Part shown: one piece after another, positions 1 to 10,149 of the stretch
How positions within the stretch are numbered: position 1 is the first letter of the stretch
Layout of the letters: every line of letters begins with the position of its first letter
Origin: Azolla caroliniana
Lineage: Eukaryota > Polypodiophyta
Reading direction: 5' to 3'
Assembly: GCA_043228905.1 (NCBI GenBank)
Contig: JBHGNT010000016.1
Location: 10,726,001-10,790,000, forward strand
Length of the DNA: 64,000 bases
Translations under genes and position numbers: made by a program
The notes under the pieces: generated by a model
Database searches by the model: none
The model's input: the letters and a program-made list of their open reading frames with translations, nothing else
What the model was told of the DNA's origin: nothing

Positions 1-44
1 ATGTACAGATTTTTTAAAGATAATTTTTTGAATTGAGTTTATGT

Positions 45-48
<4 letters not shown>

Positions 49-84
<36 letters not shown>
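49..84. repeat. CT microsatellite
   Basis: A run of CT dinucleotides inside repeat D. The same place in copy B (about 23357-23394) also has a CT run, of different length. It lies shortly after a TATA-like sequence seen in copy B (TATAAATAG near 23281), so it may be in the transcribed leader of the LTR. The short serine-leucine open frame over it is not a gene. Confidence 0.9.
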
Positions 85-87
<3 letters not shown>

Positions 88-599
88 GTATATGCTCTGC
101 GTATTAAGCTTCTCCATTAAACCTCTTATTCTCTGTTGCTATCCAACTGAGCCGGTTCTGTCTAACGCTTCCGCACGTTTACTTTCACAATTCCACTACG
201 ATCGTCGTAGTCGTAATTCGTAAACATTCAACTACGATTGTCGTAGCCGGAATTCCGTAGTTCGTGAGTTGTCGGCTACTTGAACCCGAGTCTCGTACCT
301 TTTTCCGGCATTCCTCTTCATAGTGGCCATTGTTGCGAAGTTTCACGCGTGTGTGTTACTTTGGTGGGATCATGGGGGTCTTGGACTAGGGAGTACAAAA
401 GGATAGAGAAGACTTAAGGTTTGCTTTACGATAATACTACTTCCCAACCCCTTCCCGAGCAAGATCTCGTTGCCCCTTTTGTGGGGCCGGTGGCTTTCAT
501 TGATCACAACTCATCGATTTTTTGAGATCACTGCACAAGCCAAATGATTAAACGGGTACAAGAAAAGATGAGCACACAAGATAAATGCACAAGGGGACG

Positions 600-1235
600 A
601 TAACACAAACACAAATGCCTGTATGTCTTTATGAGGAGGAGAGGTGCATGGGCACGTTGGAACGCTCCCTTGTCATAAGACGACCGAACGTACAAGGAAG
701 ACACAAAACACATGCAGAAATGCTCGTACGCCTTTCTGAGGAGGAGAGGTGCATGGGCAAGCCTGAACGCTTCCTCCTCACAAGACCACCGAACATACAA
801 GGAAGACACAAACACACACACAAATGCTCGTACTTCTTTATGAGGAGGAGAGGTGCATGGGCACGCCCGAAACACTCCCTCATCACAAGACGACCGAACG
901 TACAAGGAAGACACAAACAGACGCACAAAATGCTCTCTATGCCTTTATGAGGAGGAGCGGTGCATGGGCACACCTGAAATGCTCCCTTGTCACATGACGG
1001 CTGAACGTACAAGGAAGACACAAACACACGTACAAATGATCGTACGTTTGTATGAGGAGAAGAGGTGCATGGGCACACCCGAATGCTCCCTCGTGACAAG
1101 ACGGCCAAACGTACAAGGAAGACACAATCACACGCACAAAATGCTCATATGCCTTTATGAGGAGGAGAGGTGCATGGGCACGCCCAAAACGCTGCCTCGT
1201 CACAAAGCGGCTGAACGTACAGGGGGACGAGAACA
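600..1235. repeat. 105-bp tandem array, about six units (copy A)
   Basis: Units begin around GAGGTGCATGGGCA at about 641, 746, 850, 956, 1062 and 1167, a spacing close to 105 bp. Each unit contains CGCTCCCTCGTCACAAGACG-type and GTACAAGGAAGACACAAACA-type segments. Since 105 is divisible by three, several frames on both strands stay open through the array. The same array, with about twelve units, is in copy B of repeat D and is split there by two large insertions. Function unknown. Confidence 0.9.
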
Positions 1236-1834
1236 AAGAAAAAAAGAAGAAAAAAGAAAAACATGAATGATATTGGCTAAATAAATACATATGTGTTCGA
1301 TTCCAACGCAAGAGCGCCCTTTACAAAATAGGGTTTGATTACAATTTGGCAAGTTCTAGTTAACCACAAGCTCAACAAAACATAAATACTAAATGCCTTT
1401 AGAGACAAAAGAAAATCCAAACACGGAGCACGAACACGACGAACACGAACACATGAGCACCACAAAAATGCCGATTCCTACAAACCACGACCACCCAAAC
1501 GGTGAGCACACCGGCTCGCAACGACTAATGGGGGTGAGACAACGTAGAAGGAATGAAGCTTGGGCTCACGAGCACTGTAAACAAGCACTTCGAGTGCCAA
1601 TGCGAAGAAGACGAGCACGTGGTGATGAGGGGATGAAGGGGTAAGAGATGAAGAGAAATGGTGAAGAAGAAGATGAAGAGCTCAGAAGGAAAAATGACGA
1701 TAGTCTCCTCCTCCCAAAATGTTCCCCCCAAATGAGCCCCCCTTGACCTCCTTTTATAGGAAAGAAAGAAGGGGGGTCGCCAATTTTGTCTTCAATGCAA
1801 AAGGAATAAAATTTCTTAAATCCCGTTGCATTAT

Positions 1835-2524
1835 TGTTAGGAAACAAGTCCCTCCGGATGGTGAAGACCCGGTGAGAATCGGATGAAGAGTACCCGGCTA
1901 CGGAGAGCCGGATGGTGCAGACCCGATGAGAACCGGATGACCAGTACTTGGAAACGGAAGACCCGGTGAGAACCGGATGATGAGTACTCGGCAAGCGGAA
2001 GACCCGGTGAGAACCGGATAACGAGTACCCGGCAAGCGCCGGATGATTCAGGCCCGGTGAGGAGTGCTCACCGGATGAAGAGACATATTCGTAAATATGT
2101 TTCTGAGAGTCCATCGTGGCTATATTTGTAAATAGCCGAAAAGTCATATTAGTATAAATATGACTTAGGGAAAACTTTAGTTATGAGTTGTTGTCATTCT
2201 TGTTTGCGTAAGATCAGAGCGTGTAATTGTGTACAGATAGAGAGAGAGAAATGAAGAGGTTGTTGCCTCTGTTGTAACCGCTGCCTGTGGCGAAGATAGA
2301 AAGGCCGAGGTTGTTGCCTCAGTGCTTTACTATTATACACTGTAACATAGTGATAGTTTGTAGCCTGTGGCTGCCGTGGTTTTTTCCCTAGTTTGGGTTT
2401 TCCACGTAAACATCCTGTGTGCTCTTCTCTTCACTGTGTCGTGCATTCATTCCCGTTTTCGGTGTTTGATTCTAAGCTCGGTTGTGGCCGAGCATTGTGC
2501 ATAGGGAGCGTGTAGTTCCTGTCA
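1835..2524. mobile_element. Solo LTR inside repeat D, target duplication ATTAT
   Basis: The 690-bp segment starts TGTTAGGAAACAAG and ends GTTCCTGTCA and is bracketed by ATTAT at 1830-1834 and 2525-2529. Copy B of D has the uninterrupted site (GCATTATAAGACC near 63046), with a single ATTAT, which proves a later insertion. Inside are four or so degenerate tandem units of about 45 bp built on GAAGACCCGGTGAGAACCGG (about 1860-2050) and a TATA-like ATAAATATGAC near 2155. No internal coding part remains, so this is the product of LTR-LTR recombination. Confidence 0.93.
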
Positions 2525-2839
2525 ATTATAAGACTGGATTTGAACCATGCACCTCTAGCTAGAAGTCAATGTGACTATCCACTATTCCATTAACTCTCTC
2601 TTATATAGTATATAGTTCTATATCTACAAATTCATAGCCTGTCTGCCCTCTACTTTTTGTATATCCTCTCTCTTACTTTTTACACAAGCTTCTATACCTC
2701 CTTTTGACCCTTTCTTTTCCCTTTTCTTTTGCATGTGCACACACATTGCACATGCACATTTTGACCCCCCCTTTCACCGGTTTTTCCCACTCTCGAGCAA
2801 GCCACATCAAACATCCACCCCCACCAAAACGCACATGAT

Positions 2840-4250
2840 CTGGTATGTGCCAAGAATGGCGGGCTAAGGGTGGTCAATAGTTCATTACCTCCTCCTCATT
2901 GACCCCATGGCTTGTTGTTTTCCCTCCTTTATCTTCGTCAAGTTCATCGAGGTTTGGCTCCCTGTCATGTCACTTTTTGAGGATTTTGACCCGCCAGCTT
3001 AGTCCCATTGAGTTCAGCGAGGTGGTAGGCGGCATTATCGTTTGCACTCGTTACCACGTGGGTAGGTTGGGTGCAACTCGTCCCTATGGTGTATGTTTGA
3101 GTGTATCTGGTAGCTTTCACACGTCCCCACGAAATGGGCGATATCCTTGTACATTCCCGGCCACCAATACTTTTCCTTTAACTTCTCGAATGTTGCCCAC
3201 GTTCCTCTATGGCCCTCCCAAGAACTCTCGTGGAACTCAGACACCAATGTTGTCTGATCCTCTTCCTTTATGACCACTTGTTGTGGCGTGCCTATCCTTC
3301 CCTTCGGGTGCCTCTAGAGGAATCCCCCTCGTAGGAAGTACTTGTACACTTTCTTTTGGACTCTCTATGCTTCCTCCTTCGACCATGAACTATCCACCAT
3401 CATTGAGCTTAAGAACTTGCCAATGTGTAGCCACTCCCCTTTGTATTCACTTTCGTTGAAGGCGTGGATTACTCGCACATCTCAATCATCTATAGACGCT
3501 TCAGTCGTCTTAAAGAAGTCAAGAGTGACATCCTCATCTTCAAACACCATGTCGCTTTGGCCCTCGAATCTTGCCCTCGATAGCATATTTGCCATGGCAT
3601 TGTTCTTCCCTAAAATGTGGTGAATCTCCGGGTTCATTGATTTGATGTAAGCAATCCATCTTAGCATAGCTAAGTCAGGTGTTGCACATCCCAAAACCAT
3701 CCCTAGGATTGGAAGGAAATCCTTCTCTATTACCACCTTTGATCCGATTAGGTAATCCTTATCCGCTTTCACTACCGACATAATACCCCAAAGCTCACAT
3801 TTTACTTGGGCGTATCCTCATTGTTGCTCGCTTAAGACCTTGGCTCCAAACCGGATGGCGTAGCGTGCACCATCCTCTCCTTCTTGGTTGATGACCCATC
3901 CGATCCCTGTTGGACTCATATCTACCATCACGTAGATGGGCACCCCTTGTATACGGGTTTTCGTAAAGTTGGTGCCGCTACCAACATTCCTTTGTTCCTC
4001 TTCATTGCCTCTGTGTGCTCATCCTCCCACTTGAACTTCCGCCCCTTCTTGAGTAGCCCATACAAGGGCTCGGCTAGGTGAGCGTAGTGCGGGATCCAGA
4101 TGTGATAGAATGCATAGGCACCAAGAAATCGCCTCACCTCTGTTTGTGATGGCGTTCATCTTTGCCGGGGATGGCTTCCGTCCGTATGCCCCACACAAGA
4201 ATCTCTGGTTGGCCAAATGCTGATTTCTCACTTGAGAAGGTCAAGCGTGC
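2840..4250 (-). pseudogene. Ty3/gypsy pol remnant (second half of RT, RNase H, integrase ends)
   Basis: Minus-strand fragments, in several frames, show the end of a reverse transcriptase (LTFSSEKSAFGQPE near 4250, then RRFLGAYAFYHIWIPHYAHLAEPLYGL near 4137-4060), a degenerate RNase H tail with H-I-L-G-K-N-N-A-M-A-N-M-L-S (about 3620-3580), and the integrase zinc-binding part (Y-W-W-P-G-M-Y-K near 3160). A last scrap near 3000 (YHLAELNGTKLAG) looks like the integrase C-terminus, so the catalytic core has been deleted. Many stops and frameshifts. The fragment is of the same kind as the gag-protease fragments at 18-22.6 kb and is probably the other half of one of them, separated by element E1. 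The 2810-2890 stretch beside it holds nothing I recognise. Confidence 0.65.
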
Positions 4251-4639
4251 ATCTTCGAGAAGGCCAGCGAGCGTGGTCTTCCCGATCTTTCTGTTGACGG
4301 AGTTCTTCTTTAAGTCTTTCAATCTCCGTTTCCGCCATCCGTCGCAACTTATCCTTTTCTTGCAGCACTTTCTCTTTCTCCTCCTTAAGCCGGTCATATG
4401 CCTGATGTCCTTTCCACAGATTGTCTTCTGCTCGGCAGAGGTTCTCAGCAGTCTTTCTTTGTTCTTCTTCTGCTACTTTCTTTAAGTCCCTTTCTCGGGT
4501 GCGTAATGCTTCTTGTGCGGCCAAACTTGGCGTTCCATCCTTCTTTGGGTCCAAACGCTCCCCAGCCTGTTCTGTGGTGCTTGCCGTCTGGCGCCGCTGG
4601 AGGTGCTCTAATTGTTCCTCCTCTGCTTCCTCCTCCTGA
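4228..4639 (-). pseudogene. Coiled-coil 3' ORF of E1 (fragment)
   Basis: The minus-strand frame at 4554-4228 encodes a highly charged helical protein (heptad-like runs such as E-K-E-K-V-L-Q-E-K-D-K-L-R-R-M and E-I-E-R-L-K-E-E-L). It corresponds in position and character to the coiled-coil ORF at 59.4-60.8 kb in E4. It is cut on one side by the chromovirus at 4640 and runs into unrelated RT sequence near 4280. Function unknown; such ORFs after integrase are extra genes in some Tat-lineage elements. Confidence 0.55.
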
Positions 4640-4947
4640 TGTCATGAAGACATACATCTTGGCTTATCATGACATTCATCTTGGCGAACCAGGAATCGAA
4701 CCCATAACCTCTTGGTTTACATATTGTACTTTAACCATTGTAATAACATATGTGAGATGTAATCATAATAATTATATGTTTAGTTATTACGAGATATTTA
4801 GAACATTCTAGATTATTCTAGAATGTTCTTAAATATTTCATGATTATATTTATTATTATTATTATTCACAAATATCTAAAATATTCTAGAACATTCTAGA
4901 ATACTCCATAAGGGCCTATAAATAAGAGTCCATACACTCATCACAAC
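4640..4947 (+). repeat. Truncated 5' LTR of the chromovirus
   Basis: Identical by eye to 9540-9847 of the 3' LTR. It keeps the AT-rich U3 with several TTCTAGAA palindromes and the TATA box (CCTATAAATAAG near 4914-4925), but stops after CATCACAAC; the remaining 241 bp found in the 3' LTR are absent. The promoter is therefore present but the primer-binding site is not. Confidence 0.95.
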
Positions 4948-5915
4948 GGGTTCATCAACTTGAGGCTACTATATTAACATTACGAGAACAAGCGGCGGGG
5001 GTTCAAAACTCCCCAAGGGAACCAAAGATTAGCCTCCCTGCCAAGTTTGATGGTACCAGATCTCTCTTTCGAGGTTTCCTGAATCAAGTTCGTTTGGTGA
5101 TTCAGTTACATCCCAATCGGTATCCAACTGATGCTGCCCGTGTGGGATTAATAGGAACCTTGCTAAGCGGTACAGCGTTAGCATGGTTTGCACCACTTCT
5201 TGAGAAGAAATCACCATTACTGGAGGATTTCGAGGCATTCGTTAAGGAGTTTCAAGCTAGTTTTGGAGATACAGATAGCACTAGGACTGCAATAAACAAG
5301 ATTCGAAGACTCCGACAAGGAGATCGTCCCGCTTCAGCTTATGCCGCAGATTTCCGTCTCTTGGCATGCGACATCCCTTGGGATGAGGCAGCCTTAATGG
5401 ATCAATTCCGTCAGGGTTTGCGTAACGATGTCAAAGATCTTCTTCTTACTTTCCATGAAGATCCAAAGTCTCTTACTGAAGCTATTAGCCGAGCTGTGCG
5501 ATGTGATAATCGCCTATTTGAGCGACGTTCTGAACGTCAACAAATGTTACGCCGCCAACCGGAACAGACATACGCTTCTATAGTCACCACACCGCCACAA
5601 GGTTCTAGACCCGTTACGAGGGATGGTCCCACTCCGATGGAAATAGAGTCGACACAACGTCGAGGGCCCTTATCAGATGCTGAGAAACAACGACGTCGGG
5701 CGCATCGCCTATGCCTCTACTGTGGTGGTCCAGGACATATAGCTGTGAATTGTCCACATAAACCCAGGCGTCAAGTTTACCAAGTAAGTGCACATGACAA
5801 CCCTACATCAAGTTCTACTATCACTTCTAATAACTTAAGTACTAAGCCTACTAGCCCATGCCATGAGAATAGATTTGATGTCTTGAGCCAATTAGAGGAT
5901 GTGTTAAACGAATAA
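4948..5915 (+). pseudogene. gag: gag of the chromovirus, 5'-truncated
   Basis: The frame is open from the LTR junction to TAA at 5913-5915. No ATG of the original start remains. The capsid-like region covers roughly 5050-5550 (L-H-P-N-R-Y-P-T-D-A-A-R-V-G, then A-W-F-A-P-L-L-E, then F-R-Q-G-L-R-N-D). A CCHC zinc knuckle, CLYCGGPGHIAVNC, lies at about 5711-5752. Gag would form the particle and bind the RNA. The pol frame is shifted by one base relative to gag and is already open before gag ends, which is typical for expression by ribosomal frameshifting. Apart from the missing start the ORF is undamaged. Confidence 0.9.
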
Positions 5916-5941
5916 GTCCGGCCAAAATAGGAGCCATTTGG

Positions 5942-8900
5942 TTGGACCATCCTAGTTATGTAGAGTCAGTACCTAGTTGTGGTTCCATTTCATCAAATCA
6001 AGTTAGTAGAGTTTTTTCTGCACAAGTCGAGCTTAGCACATCTACAGGTCATCGCGCCCTAGCCTCTGCCCTCCTAGATTCCGGAGCCAATTCTTGTTTC
6101 ATGGATCGCGAGTTTGCATTGACTCAAAACATCATCTTGAAAAAACTCCCAAACCCAGTAGCTGTAGGAGTCATCGATGGTCGCCCTATAGCATCAGGAG
6201 ATATAGTCGAAGAGTCTGAACCAATTCGTGTAGTCCTAGGTAATTTGGCTAGTGTCATCTCATTTAACATCATTAGTAGTCCGGAGCACTCTCTAGTTCT
6301 TGGTCTTCCTTGGTTTGAGTTACATAACCCAACCATTGATTGGAGAAAAAGAACTATTGAAGAGGTCACCGTACAATCCAAGTCCCTTGAAGCTCCAACT
6401 AAGGATCTAGGATCCCCCACAATTTCAACAATCTCTATACATCAATTACGAGAGGATGGAAGAAAGGAAGACATGATGGTATTTGCGGTTTTAGCAACTC
6501 CCTCATCTAGCTCACAAGAATTGGGGGTCCAACTACCAAAGAAGTACATAGAATTCTCCGATGTGTTCGATAAGGTGAAGGCTAATAGACTACCAGAGCA
6601 TCGACCATATGATTGCCCAATTGATTTGCAGCCAGGAAAAGAGCCTCCATGGGGACCAATTTATAATCTTTCGCCCACGGAGTTAGAGGTTCTTCGAGAA
6701 TATATCAATGAGAACTTGGCAAATGGTTTTATCCAACATTCAAAATCTCCTGCTGGTGCACCCATCTTTTTCGTTAAGAAGAAAGATGGTACGCTTCGTA
6801 TGGTCGTGGATTATCGAGGCTTGAATAAAGTGACCGTTAGAAACCGATATGCTCTCCCATTGATCTCAAGCCTTCTAGAACGCCTCAGTGAAGCAAAGTA
6901 TTTCACGAAGTTAGATCTTCGAGGTGCCTACAACCTTGTTCGAATTCGTCCTGGGGATGAATGGAAGACGGCGTTCCGCACTCGCTATGGTCATTTTGAG
7001 TACACAGTGATGCCTTTTGGCCTCACGAATGCACCAGCAGTCTTCCAACATATGGCGAATGATATTTTTCGAGACTTCCTCGATATCTTCATCATTGTTT
7101 ACCTGGATGATATCTTGATCTACTCAAAAACTCAAGAAGAACATGATATACATGTTCGCCAAGTTTTGCAACGGCTACGAGAGTATGGTCTCTATGCAAA
7201 ATTGGAGAAGTGTAGTTTCGACCAACGTCAAGTGGAGTTTTTGGGGTACATAGTCTCTTCAAATGGCATCTCTATGGATCCATCAAAGGTTCAAACAATT
7301 TTGGATTGGCAAACACCACAGTCCGTGCGAGATGTGCAATGTTTTTTGGGGTTCGCAAACTTTTATCGCAAGTTCATCAAAGACTATTCAAAAATTGTGT
7401 TGCCCCTCACTCAACTGACGCACAAGAATCGATCATTTGTATGGAGTATAGATGCGAACTTTGCATTTGAGGGTTTAAAGCAAGCATTTACATCCGCACC
7501 AATCTTAATCCATGTCGATCCAATGAGGCGCTTTATACTTGAAGCTGATGCATCGGATTTCGCACTCGGAAGTGTACTATCCCAAATTGGTGATGATGGT
7601 GAACTGCACCCGGTGGCTTTTCACTCACGAAAATTTGAAGCCGCAGAAATCAACTATGAGATTCACGACAAAGAGCTTCTTGCCATTGTGGATTCTTTTC
7701 AACAATGGCGTCATTTTCTGGAGGGTTCTTCTCAGCAGATTATTGTCTACAATGATCATAAAAATCTAACATACTTTCAAAGTGCTCGAGTCTTGAATCG
7801 ACGACAAGCTCGTTGGGCGCAGTTCTTAACTCGTTTCGATTTTGTAATTCTATATCGCCCTGGGATGCAACAAGGAAAAGCAGATGCTTTATCTAGACGT
7901 TCGTATATGGAACTTCAACCTGGAGAGGCCGCATTTGAAAGCCAAAAGCAAATCCTCTTAGGTCCTGATCGTCTACGAATAATGGCAATGCATACCATCA
8001 ACACACCGGGAGATTCAAGGCTTCTTGATTCCATTCGTGAGCAGATTGCGACTGATGCGTTCGCCCAAGAGGTTTTGAGCCATATTATCCCAAATCGTGC
8101 ATCTAGCTCCCAAACTCAAAATCCTCGTCTAGACTACACCCAGTTTAGTTGGCATGATGGGTTACTTTTTCGACAAACTCTCTTGTATGTGCCTGACGGT
8201 CCTTCTCGACTGAAAGTCATGCAACAATGTCATGACACACCAATGGCGGGACACTTCGGCATCCACAAGACTTTTGAGTTGATTTCTCGCCGATATTGGT
8301 GGCCACGGCTTCGCCATTTTGTTACGGATTATGTTCGTAGCTGTGATACATGTTGCCGATCAAAAAAGCCTCGACATCATCCATATGGCTTATTACAGCC
8401 AATGCCTATTCCGGAGAGCCCATGGAAATCTATTTCCTTGGACTTTATTACGGATCTTCCACCTTCCAAGGGATTTGATTTGATTCTCACGGTTGTCGAT
8501 CGTTTTACGAAGATGGCACATTTCCTTCCATGCACAAAGACCATTACTAGTCAAGAGACAGCTGATTTACTCATGCGGGAGGTGTTTCGCCATCATGGTC
8601 TTCCGGATGATATTATCAGTGATCGGGGTCCCCAATTCATCTCGAAATTTTGGCGGCACATGTTCAGACTCTTACATACTTCTTGTAAACTCTCTTCCGG
8701 CTACCATCCAGAGACTAATGGGCAGAGTGAGCGCACCAACCAAACAGTCGAGCAATATCTACGTTGTTTTGTCAACTATCAACAAGATGATTGGGTGGAT
8801 TTACTACCTTTGGCAGAATTTGCTTATAACAACTCCGAGCATTCTTCTACTGGCTATTCCCCATTTTTTGCAAACATTGGGTACCATCCTCGTTGGACGA

Positions 8901-9547
8901 TGCTTGAACATCCTGAACTCCCAAAAAACCCAGCTGCTGAAGATCGGCTCACTCGACTCCAAGAAGTTCAGGATATGCTTTTGCATCATTTGTGTGAAGC
9001 CCAAAACACTCAAAAGAAGATTGCTGACCGTCATCGGCGTGATTCATCGACTACATTTCAAGTAGGCGATCGTGTATGGCTCTTACAAGGTAGCATTAAA
9101 ACAACCCGACCTTGCTACAAATTGGATTATCAACGTTTTGGCCCATATGTCATAAGTGGTAAGATCAATGATGTGACATTTCGTCTTGATCTTCCTCCTC
9201 ATATGCGTCTTCACCCGGTCTTCCATGTTTCACTTTTGGAGCCTTACACAACGAGCTCTATTCCGGGTCGTGTTACACCTCCCCCACCTCCAATTGACGT
9301 TTCCAATGGCTCTGAATATGAGGTTGCCGCTATCCTCGACTCCAAGATCATTCGCAACAAACTATACTACTTGGTTGATTGGTTAGGCTATACACCTAAT
9401 GATCGAACATGGGAGCCTGCCGAACATCTTGCCAATGCCTCCGACATGGTTGTTGCATTTCACAACCAATATCCTCATAAACCAAGTCTGAACTCTTTTC
9501 TTCCGACTCGTGCAACTCGTCATCGAAAAGGGGGGATAATGTCATGA
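5942..9547 (+). CDS. pol: pol polyprotein of the chromovirus: protease, RT, RNase H, integrase, chromodomain
   Basis: An uninterrupted frame of about 1200 codons; it has no obvious ATG and is expected to be read by frameshift from gag, so the given start is only the first usable codon after the overlap. Domains in order: aspartic protease with L-L-D-S-G-A-N (about residue 45); RT with VYLDDILIYSK (about residue 385); RNase H with E-A-D-A-S-D-F-A-L-G-S (about 535); integrase zinc finger (H-x3-H ... C-D-T-C-C, about 755-805); catalytic core with D-F-I-T-D-L, I-I-S-D-R-G-P-Q-F and ETNGQSERTNQ; and a C-terminal chromodomain with EYEVAAILDSK and YYLVDWLGYTPNDRTWEPAEHL. The chromodomain should steer integration to marked chromatin. 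All catalytic residues I can check are present. The element lacks its 5' replication signals, so it could only act in trans. Confidence 0.95.
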   Translation: MDHPSYVESVPSCGSISSNQVSRVFSAQVELSTSTGHRALASALLDSGANSCFMDREFALTQNIILKKLPNPVAVGVIDGRPIASGDIVEESEPIRVVLGNLASVISFNIISSPEHSLVLGLPWFELHNPTIDWRKRTIEEVTVQSKSLEAPTKDLGSPTISTISIHQLREDGRKEDMMVFAVLATPSSSSQELGVQLPKKYIEFSDVFDKVKANRLPEHRPYDCPIDLQPGKEPPWGPIYNLSPTELEVLREYINENLANGFIQHSKSPAGAPIFFVKKKDGTLRMVVDYRGLNKVTVRNRYALPLISSLLERLSEAKYFTKLDLRGAYNLVRIRPGDEWKTAFRTRYGHFEYTVMPFGLTNAPAVFQHMANDIFRDFLDIFIIVYLDDILIYSKTQEEHDIHVRQVLQRLREYGLYAKLEKCSFDQRQVEFLGYIVSSNGISMDPSKVQTILDWQTPQSVRDVQCFLGFANFYRKFIKDYSKIVLPLTQLTHKNRSFVWSIDANFAFEGLKQAFTSAPILIHVDPMRRFILEADASDFALGSVLSQIGDDGELHPVAFHSRKFEAAEINYEIHDKELLAIVDSFQQWRHFLEGSSQQIIVYNDHKNLTYFQSARVLNRRQARWAQFLTRFDFVILYRPGMQQGKADALSRRSYMELQPGEAAFESQKQILLGPDRLRIMAMHTINTPGDSRLLDSIREQIATDAFAQEVLSHIIPNRASSSQTQNPRLDYTQFSWHDGLLFRQTLLYVPDGPSRLKVMQQCHDTPMAGHFGIHKTFELISRRYWWPRLRHFVTDYVRSCDTCCRSKKPRHHPYGLLQPMPIPESPWKSISLDFITDLPPSKGFDLILTVVDRFTKMAHFLPCTKTITSQETADLLMREVFRHHGLPDDIISDRGPQFISKFWRHMFRLLHTSCKLSSGYHPETNGQSERTNQTVEQYLRCFVNYQQDDWVDLLPLAEFAYNNSEHSSTGYSPFFANIGYHPRWTMLEHPELPKNPAAEDRLTRLQEVQDMLLHHLCEAQNTQKKIADRHRRDSSTTFQVGDRVWLLQGSIKTTRPCYKLDYQRFGPYVISGKINDVTFRLDLPPHMRLHPVFHVSLLEPYTTSSIPGRVTPPPPPIDVSNGSEYEVAAILDSKIIRNKLYYLVDWLGYTPNDRTWEPAEHLANASDMVVAFHNQYPHKPSLNSFLPTRATRHRKGGIMS
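9525..9539 (+). promoter_or_regulatory. Polypurine tract of the chromovirus
   Basis: GAAAAGGGGGGA lies just before the TGTCATG start of the 3' LTR, the normal site for plus-strand DNA priming. It overlaps the end of pol. Confidence 0.9.
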
Positions 9548-10088
9548 AGACATACATCTTGGCTTATCATGACATTCATCTTGGCGAACCAGGAATCGAA
9601 CCCATAACCTCTTGGTTTACATATTGTACTTTAACCATTGTAATAACATATGTGAGATGTAATCATAATAATTATATGTTTAGTTATTACGAGATATTTA
9701 GAACATTCTAGATTATTCTAGAATGTTCTTAAATATTTCATGATTATATTTATTATTATTATTATTCACAAATATCTAAAATATTCTAGAACATTCTAGA
9801 ATACTCCATAAGGGCCTATAAATAAGAGTCCATACACTCATCACAACTCATTCGGTTCAACACCAGTCTTTAGCCCTTAGCCTACTCCTTGTAATCTTCT
9901 TTCTCATAATATAATCGCATTCCCATTTCTTATCTCTCACTTATACTTTTCTCTCTCTCGCACTCTCTCCCTCTTTCACTCTCTTTCTATCACTATCGCT
10001 ATCTCTACCGCTCTCGCCATCTCTATCGTTATCGTTATCTCTATCGCCATCGCTCTCTCTCTCTACTTCCTACTCAAGAGTCACGACA
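9540..10088 (+). repeat. Complete 3' LTR of the chromovirus
   Basis: 549 bp, TGTCATGAAG to CACGACA, followed by target duplication CCTGA. TATA box CCTATAAATAAG near 9814-9825. The last 150 bp are a pyrimidine-rich run of CTCTCT, ATCGCTATC-like short repeats. Comparison with the 5' LTR defines the deletion there. Confidence 0.96.
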
Positions 10089-10149
10089 CCTGAGTCTCGA
10101 TGTTGATTTTTGCTGCCAAGGGGCCCGGCTCTTGTTGAACCAGTCGGTG

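Larger units (their letters stand above)
1..2809. repeat. Long direct repeat D, copy A (probable LTR; left end outside window)
   Basis: This stretch matches, in order, 23300-24044, 43576-43825 and 61440-63331 once the insertions there are removed. Similarity stops at 2809 and 63331, both just after GCCACATCA. The parts in order are a CT microsatellite, two CTACGA-nnn-TCGTAG dyads (about 198-260), a unique stretch, a 105-bp tandem array (600-1235), a short AT-rich part, and a region ending with a polypyrimidine stretch. Copy B starts TG right after a purine-rich tract and both copies end CA, which fits an LTR of about 3.1 kb. No protein gene is convincing; open frames over the array are a by-product of its 105-bp (35-codon) period. 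An alternative is a segmental duplication. Confidence 0.7.
4640..10088 (+). mobile_element. Chromodomain Ty3/gypsy element (Tcn1-like), target duplication CCTGA
   Basis: A 5449-bp element bounded by CCTGA at 4635-4639 and 10089-10093. LTRs start TGTCATGAAG; the 3' LTR ends CACGACA. The first 308 bp of the two LTRs look identical by eye, so insertion was recent. It contains a gag ORF, an uninterrupted pol ORF and a polypurine tract. The 5' LTR is cut at 4947 and joined directly to gag, so the end of the LTR, the primer-binding site, the leader and the gag start are missing. It sits inside the 3' part of E1, in the opposite orientation. Confidence 0.97.

Noticed and set aside
41-223. S-L-S-L-S-L frame over the CT microsatellite, and its copy at 23340-23558
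   Set aside because: Low-complexity translation of a dinucleotide run within a probable LTR leader.
528-1311. Overlapping open frames on both strands with repeated C-L-P-C-T-F-G and R-R-G-A-W-A motifs
   Set aside because: They follow from the 105-bp tandem array, whose period is a multiple of three; no start, domain or splice signal supports a gene. The same applies to 61.4-62.5 kb and 43.5-43.8 kb.
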